This document shows, one piece after another, positions 12,701-18,700 of a DNA stretch of 64,000 nucleotides. A model generated the notes under the pieces. The model saw nothing but the letters and a program-made list of their open reading frames with translations. It was not told where the DNA came from and did no database searches. This stretch comes from Tridacna crocea (lineage: Eukaryota; Mollusca; Bivalvia; Cardiida; Cardiidae): assembly GCA_943736015.1 (NCBI GenBank), contig OX031059.1, positions 19,530,001-19,594,000 on the forward strand, read 5' to 3'. Both the position numbers and the translations under genes were made by a program. Each line of letters starts with the position of its first letter. Positions within the stretch are counted from its first letter, which is position 1.

Positions 12701-15700
12701 TTCATGTTGAATTATTGTATTCGTAAGCGTTTGTGAAACAACATTTCATTGGTTATAAGAAATATTATTTAACCCATTACCACTCGAGAAAAATTTAGAC
12801 TGGTTCAAATTGAAAGCATTTGCAGACAACGAAATAAATGTGACTGCAAAATTGAAATTTGTTCCAGAAAGGGTAGAAAACACTGTGGGAAAAGGAGAAA
12901 ATGCTGGTTACCAGCATTTTCTCCTTTTCCCACAGGGTTTTCAAAAGGCTTCTTTCTAAGGGGCGTCAAAAGTAGGGATTGTGTGGTAATGGGTTACAGG
13001 GAGATAATAAGCAGCATCCAATAGGGGGTGTGTCACGGGTATCTCGAAATCGGGCACAATCCGCCAAGGTAAGATCCACATAGTGATCGTAACCTTGGCT
13101 CATGAAGATGGTTATCACTTGCAAGTGATTTAGCTCTATACCATGGCACCAGGTAAGACTAGTCAATTTATATGAAAAATGTTTGTCAAGGACGAATGTA
13201 GCTCAACTGCACGATTGGCTTTTCCATGCAAGGGGTAAAAATTGTAGAATTGTAGAAAATGGAAAAAAAAAAGTTAAATCCCCTTTCTACGGGCAACATA
13301 ATGACCTTGACCTTCAATATAGAACACAATCATCCACACTTTAGTGTTAACAAACATCATCGGTGAGAGAGATATGAATCTTCTAGTTCAAAGAAACCGA
13401 TTGAGCTTGCAAGTATTGTAACCAGTGATCCCTGGGTTCAGGTCCTATACACTACAGATTACACTACCTTACTCTGCCTATGATTCAGGGATACCTAAAG
13501 CTCTCAGGAGCAATATTTATACTTAACTCTTTACCACACGAGAAAATTTTAGACTGGTCCAAATTGAAAGCATTTGCAGACAACAAAACAAAGGTGACTC
13601 AAAAAAAGAAATTTGCTCTGGTAAGGGTAGAAAACACTGTGGGAAAAGGAGAAAATGCTGATTCCCAGCATTTTCTCCTTTTCCTACAGTGTTTTCAAAA
13701 AGCTTCATTCTCAAGAGCATCAAAAGTAGGGATTGTGTGGTAATGGGTTAAGGTGTTTTTTTCTTTTTCTGGTTTTGTAATTAATTTTGCCCATATGAGA
13801 ATCAACAGATTTGTCCAGACATGTAACACAACAAGAGTTAATTAATAAAAAGTATGAATAACAAATTTAAAGACAATTGCCACAGCCAAAACAACACTGA
13901 TAAGGGATAGGTCAAACTTCACACATCACAAAAAGTACATAATTTGTTACATAACAATGAAATTCTAGACTGGTTCAGATAAAAAAAAAGTGTTTGCAGA
14001 TGATAAATATTTCTTTATCAATGGGTGGAAAACATCATGTAAAAGGACAAATTGTTCGTTGACAATGCTCTTCTCTTTTCCCACAATGTTGTCAAACCCT
14101 TTTTCTTCAAGGTCATCAAAACATATAATTGTTTTGCAAAGGATTGAAGCACCAGAAAACCACTGGACAAATGCACATGGGTGGGGGGTAGAGAAAATGT
14201 TACCAAATATCTGCAGCCACAGGGGAAAAAAAAGTTATATTGATTCATCATTTCAATTCACTACTGCCAATGTTTATGACAGGAAATAATTCTGTTATCA
14301 TTTAAATTGTAAATTAGTGGGGACATTTTTTACCTGGTTTAATTTGTAATTCCGAACATTATCCATTTTCAGCTATATCAGCGCAGCCAGCCATTGCATC
14401 TATCATTGGTTTCCTAGAGTTTTTTTTTTTATAACCCAGTAGTACTTTAAATAGTCCTCTTTCTAAGTCACTGGCTCCCTTCCCACAAAAACATCCTAAA
14501 AACAATGTTTGCAGTGTTCACAAATGACTATCGCCAGTTATAAAGACAAATCTGGCTATGACTGATATCCAATCTACAATTTCGAGATTTAAAGCTTGTA
14601 CATGTCACCAACTTGGTATGGTAGAACAGATTCTACAATATGAAATAATTATACAACTGCCTGGACAAATTTGCTTCATCACAATGTAAAAAGACTTCAA
14701 AATGCGCCATCATAACAGCTTGCAACATGCAAAAAGGGACATCTGGGCATTTGCGTAAAGTGTCACCTTGGATCAGCCCGCATAGATTGTACAGGCTAAT
14801 AAAAGACAGTGCTTAATGACTACAACCGATTTTGTCCTTCAGTAGACATACCCAATACTGAATATTATTTAAAAACGGAAAGTGTCCTTTCTGACTGGCC
14901 TGTGCAGGCTGATCCGAGATGACACTGTACGCAAATGTTCAAATGCCTCTTTTCGTGTGTTGCATGATCATATGTAAAGGACATACTTTCTGTTTCCACA
15001 TCAATAATACCTTAATGTAACAGCCTTGAGGAAGACAGATCTCTAAAGATCTGTTGGAAGGAGTAGGAATAGCAACTTACAAGCAATAATTACTGTTCCT
15101 ACCAATGTTATCAATGCTTTCAAAAGTAAGTCCAATCATCAAACCTCAGAAGAAATTAGCCAAGCTGGGGATCAAACCAGCAACCCTCTGTTCTCAAGGC
15201 CTGCATGCTCACAACCCAGCCACTGGGGCTCAGCACATTTTGACCAAAACAATTAGACTCTTCCAATAAAAAGTACAGGTGATAGATTAAATGAACTAGT
15301 TAGATTAAATGAACTAGTTTGTCTTTCAAAGAAGTGCTAAACTTTGTGGAACATTCAGCTCTGCAAAGTGGACCAATATACACCAAGAGGAAACTGTCCA
15401 GAGCTTTGAACCCCATGCTGTGACCTTGACCTTGGAGCCTATGCTAGCTATGCTAGCATCTGAAACCTCCGCTGTACAAGATTTTTCACCAGGGTGCACA
15501 TGTGTGAAATATTTTCAAAATCAGACGAGGGACTGCAGAAGTAGGGAGCGCACACAATTTTAGAGCAAGTGACATCTGATCATCCCCTAGTTTGATCTTA
15601 ACTTCAGAGCCTGGTATCTGAAACTTCAGTCCTGCAAGTCCTTTTAATAAGTTACACATTTAAATGAAATACATACACTTCCAAAGAAAGGGAAAACAAA

Positions 15701-18700
15701 ATTGCTGACAGACAGTTAGAAAACCTGCGCCACAACATAATAAATTCCTTTAGGCATATCAAATGAAAAAGAAAAACAATGCTGCATACTAGCATTTCCC
15801 CTGTTCCATAATGTTTTCAAAAGTTGTCTTGCTAAAGGCTGTTAAAACATGATTGTTTTGTAAACAAGTCAAGGATTAAAACCCTCCGCATCCTACAAGA
15901 AGAGCTGCATATTAAAAGAAGAGCTGATCTTCATCTGTCATGGGTTTCAACAAACTAGAAATTGTCTTGCCAAAAGACAGTCCAAAAAAAAAATATCCAA
16001 TGCCTTGGGTAGGGATCAAACCTAAGTCTAACAGACTGTAAGTCCTACACTTTAATTCAATACCAAATGACAAAATTTTAGGTTTGTCCAAATCAAAAGC
16101 ATTTGCAGATGACAGGATAAAAGAGAGAGAAAATTTGAAATTTGTTTTGTAAAGGTTAGAAAACATTGTGGGAAAAGGAGAAAATGCTGGTTACCAGCAT
16201 TTTTTTTCATTTTCCACAATGTTTTCTGAAGGCTTCTTTCTCAGGGTTGTCAAAAGTAGGGATCGTGTGGGTTAACAAATAAGCTGCTCTGCTCTCATTT
16301 CCAATCTTTGGCTAACATAATTACCCAATACCAGGGCCCGTATTCACCAACCGTTCTTGAGAATATTCTTAGTCTTATTCTCCAAGATTTTCTACATTTG
16401 TAAGTAACACAACTTCTGATTGGCTAAACCATTCGGTTTAGCCAATCAGAAGTTGTGTTACTTACAAATGTAGAAAATTCTGGAGAATAAGACAAAGAAC
16501 GTTCCTAAGAATGGTTGGTGAATACAGGCCCAGAATTTGATTTGGCAATCAACCAAAAAAGATTATGTCCAAATATTGCTTAACCCTTTAACAGATATCC
16601 CCTGTTTAACTCTTTACCAAACAACAAAATAAAATCGAAGACTTGCCAAATAGAAAGCATTTGCAAACAACAAAATAAATGTGACTGAAATAATTTAACT
16701 TGGTAAATGGGAAGGGTAGTAAAAATTTGTGGGAAAATGAGAAAATGCTGGTTACCAGCATTTTCTCCTTTTTCCACAATGTTTTTAAAAGGCTTCTTTC
16801 TCAGGTGGTAAAGAGTTAAATATCCCCGAAAAAGACATGATAAAACAAACAGGTAACCACCTTTTTCTCCTTTTGCCACAATGTTTTATAAGCTTTCAAA
16901 GACAAATCTCATTATCTGGGTTGCATGTGCACTGAATGTGTCATCTACAAATGTTTTCAATTTCGGACAAGTCTAGAACTTGGTAGAATTAGAATTTTTA
17001 TTAGAACTCTATTAAAAATTTATTTATTTCTTCCACTGAGGAATTATCTCCCCTTGTACTTGATATCTTTTTCTGTTAAAGCGCTGACATGGGTATTAAC
17101 TCTTTACCAAACAACAAATTAATAGACTGTCCAAATTCAAAGCATTTGCAGACGACAAAATAAATGTGATTGAAAAAACAGAAATCTGATAAGGGAAGGG
17201 TAGAAAATATTGTGGGAAAAGGAGAAAATGCTGGTTACCAGCATTTTCTCCTTTTCACACAATGTTTTCACATGGTTTTTACCTCAGGGTCGTCAAAAGT
17301 CTTTATTGTGTGGTAAAGGGTTAAGTCACATTCAGTGACGGCTATCGTTTAAATCAAAATTGTTGTTGTTTCTTAATACAGCTGAAGAGGAAAAAAAAAT
17401 TTTCATAACTTTGGACATTATTTGTTATCTGATAAGAAATACCACAGTTTGAAGGTAAGCATAGGCGTAACTTCTATTACGCACACCACACACCTGCATA
17501 ATTTAAAAAAATCAAGAAAAGGTCGTAGGTTGCCTCTTTTCACGTATTTTTCATTTTGGACGTTTTCTAAAACAGCCAAGATCAGTAATGTCTTGATTTT
17601 ACGGCTCCGATTCCATTCGGCAGATTCCGAATTGCTCTCGTCACCTGCCTCAAAAATGGCCAACTTCGGCGTGCGTATAATTTACTTTTTCCTGGTAACG
17701 CCTATGGTAAGTGTGACTGGCTATCATGGGGTCAAAAATTACAAGGCAATCATTAAACCCATATAGCCAGATAATGTTACTTTGAGTCTACGACTCGATA
17801 AGAATCCTTTCTGATTCTTTCTTTGATATGCAATTCATATCCAAAGTTATAGTTAGAATTTATTTTGAAAAAAATTCAAGACACATTTTTGCCTTTCTCT
17901 GATGGTAGCAGTCATTCAACAAGACACTGTTCCTCCCTGCCCCTTTTTGTGCCTCCCTGCCCTTTTACCTCGCCTAGAATAATCACTACAAACATCAACA
18001 AGGTCAGTCATATCAAGTATGTTGTGAGCAAAGCGCTCTCAATATTGACAAGTCTAGGCCATTGTGGTCTGGTGAAAAGGTAAGATTACATAAGCTCTTT
18101 ACCTAATGACAAAATTTAAGACTGGTCTAAATTGAAAGCACTTGCAGACAATTAAATATATCTAGCTCAAAAATTGGAATTGGTTACCAGCATTTTCTCC
18201 TTCACCCACAATGTTTTTAAATGGCTTCTATCTTTTGGTTGTAAAAAAACAAGGATTAATTGGTAAAAGGTTAATCAATGTCGATGAGCTATACTTACAA
18301 AAACCTGATTTCATTGGTTCAACAGTACGCAGCAAAAAGGTTTTCCCTTTTGGTATTTCTTTCAACATTTTAGCAACTTCAAAATGACGACTACCCACTA
18401 AACTCTGCCCATCAATTTTCTCTATATGATCACCGACAGCAATTAGCGGTGTTTTGTCCATAATACTGCCTTCCTTTATCCGTTTTATAAAGGCATATCC
18501 CGCCCCATTGTCAGTTATTGTGAGTCCTAAGGCATCTTCACTTTTTGTAACTTCAACCTCCTTTGGTTGACCTTTAACATGCGCAAATATGAAATCTTCT
18601 AGACCAATCTGTCCACCAAGTAGCCGTGTCATGTCCACCTTGTGTGTGTTGAGTGTACAAAACAGAATCTGAAAAGTAATTCAATATTCTTACATAGACA

